From Pirellulaceae bacterium (GTDB lineage Bacteria; Planctomycetota; Planctomycetia; Pirellulales; Pirellulaceae), in the NCBI GenBank assembly GCA_022448645.1, contig JAKVBZ010000037.1, forward strand, positions 1 to 47,935: a stretch of 47,935 bases of DNA, read 5' to 3'. Position 1 is the stretch's first letter. The number at the start of each line of letters is the position of its first letter. The notes below the pieces were generated by a model. That model made no database searches and was not told where the DNA came from. It saw only the letters and a program-made list of their open reading frames with translations. A program made the translations under genes and the position numbers. This document shows positions 47,086 through 47,935 of this stretch, piece by piece.

Positions 47086-47816
47086 CTCTCGCAGAGTATT
47101 TTCTAACAGATAACTGGGCTCAGTAATGCTGAGAAACTTATAGCCCTGTTGCGTCAGCTTTTTACCGTCGCCGATCATCCAACTTGGCTTTCCAGCCTGT
47201 TTCGCGGCATCCCGAATCGTAGCCAATGCATCCGCCAACTTCGGATGGTCCATTTGGCCACAAACACCCAACTGAGACGACAAATCAAATGGGCCTACGG
47301 CCAAGGCCGTCGTGATCTCGTGGTCGGCGATTCTTGAACGTTCTTGAGGCCCGTTTGACTTTCAATTTGAGGCAGCACCACCAGATGGTCTTCGACAGTT
47401 GACTTGAAACCCTCGTAGTCGGCTTGCTTCGCCCAACGGTTGCCCGGTCCACCCGGCCGTCGCCTGCCCCGAGGCGGCAGATAAATACCGTCGCGAACAC
47501 CGTCCAGCTGTTCTGCTGATTCGATCATCGGCAACAACAAACCACAGGGTCCAAGATCCAACACTTCCCCAATGGATTCAGCATCCGTACGACGCGAACG
47601 CAGGAAAATTGCGAAACCTGCCAGGCGCCCTATCCGACAAGCGTTGGCGACTAATTCTCCGTCTCTCGGATGGTGCTCCAAATCAATGATCATGTAGTCC
47701 AGGCCCGCAGCCTGAGCGATTTCGACCAACTCGAGCCAAAAATGATTCATCACCAACATACCTAATACTGGCTGCGAATCGTCAAGCTTTTTTTTCAAAG
47801 CGATAGCTGGTTGCAT
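47041..47816 (-). pseudogene. HpcH/HpaI aldolase family gene with a -1 frameshift
   Basis: Class II pyruvate-dependent aldolase family. From ATG 47814-47816 the first frame reads MQPAIALKKKLDDSQPVLGM, then MIIDLEHHPRDGEL, SRRTDAESIGEVLDLG and IESQTGLKNVQE, after which it goes out of register and stops 12 codons later. The other frame resumes at 47331 with IADHEITTALAVGPFDLSSQ and runs to the stop at 47041-47043. Joined, the two give about 258 aa, the normal family length. One missing A in GAAATC would explain it. It may be a recent null mutation or a sequencing error. Confidence 0.8.
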
Positions 47817-47935
47817 GAGAATTGATTGTGCGATGTAAAAATGCCAACGGAAAAGTAAAGTACTGTACAGCTGCTGCAAAGGACATATCATAGATAGCAA
47901 CAAGTTCAAACTCAACCGACCAGCCATGGATTCCA

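Overview
The window looks like chromosomal DNA of a marine-type planctomycete (class Planctomycetia, probably close to the Pirellulales). The strongest pointers are a large secreted c-type cytochrome of the DUF1587/1592/1588/1585 type followed by a Tat-exported DUF1552 protein, a second secreted protein with two cytochrome c sites, a DUF11-repeat secreted protein, a membrane-anchored Ser/Thr kinase, many secreted proteins of unknown function, and a GlmU-like enzyme without its acetyltransferase half. No rRNA, tRNA, CRISPR array, prophage or insertion sequence was seen. Base and codon use appear even across the window, so this reads as core chromosome.

Layout. 1-1.9 kb: argB and the start of argD (minus strand) behind a promoter and a terminator-like 5' leader hairpin. 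2.4-4.2 kb: a secreted coiled-coil protein convergent with an HExxH peptidase. 4.3-7.7 kb: GlmU-type uridylyltransferase, PRPP synthetase, a MaoC-like protein and a thioredoxin-fold protein. 8.2-15.7 kb: DUF11 protein, guaA, surE with a lipoprotein, a GPG-repeat protein and two membrane proteins. 15.7-21.8 kb: enolase, riboflavin synthase, rsmA, a small conserved protein, DAHP synthase behind an aromatic attenuator, and a HAD phosphatase. 22.0-27.5 kb: HAD phosphatase, Xaa-Pro peptidase, accB, accC and a PPi-dependent phosphofructokinase. 27.7-32.0 kb: hisD-hisC-hisB and a glutaredoxin/DUF2064 pair. 32.2-38.9 kb: Ser/Thr kinase, a highly structured intergenic region, a metalloprotease-like protein, a cytochrome/pseudo-peptidase and an S9 peptidase. 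39.1-42.9 kb: two glycosyltransferases, ribokinase and a cupin. 43.0-47.9 kb: the DUF1592/DUF1552 pair and a frameshifted HpcH/HpaI aldolase.

How the genes work together. Many are anabolic housekeeping genes that meet at PRPP and amino acids: prs makes PRPP, used by His and GMP synthesis (hisDCB, guaA); aroF opens the shikimate pathway; argB/argD make ornithine; accBC starts fatty acid synthesis; PFP and enolase belong to glycolysis.

The best candidates for undescribed biology are regulatory. (1) A complete transcription attenuator upstream of aroF: promoter, a 25-codon leader peptide with six consecutive aromatic residues (YFYFWF), competing RNA arms, and an intrinsic terminator. (2) A run of five hairpins at 33722-34013 that may be a structured RNA or a riboswitch-like leader. 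(3) A hisDCB leader hairpin that pairs fully only in the his-sense RNA. (4) A terminator-like hairpin between the argB promoter and its start codon. All were read by eye and need folding and comparative tests.
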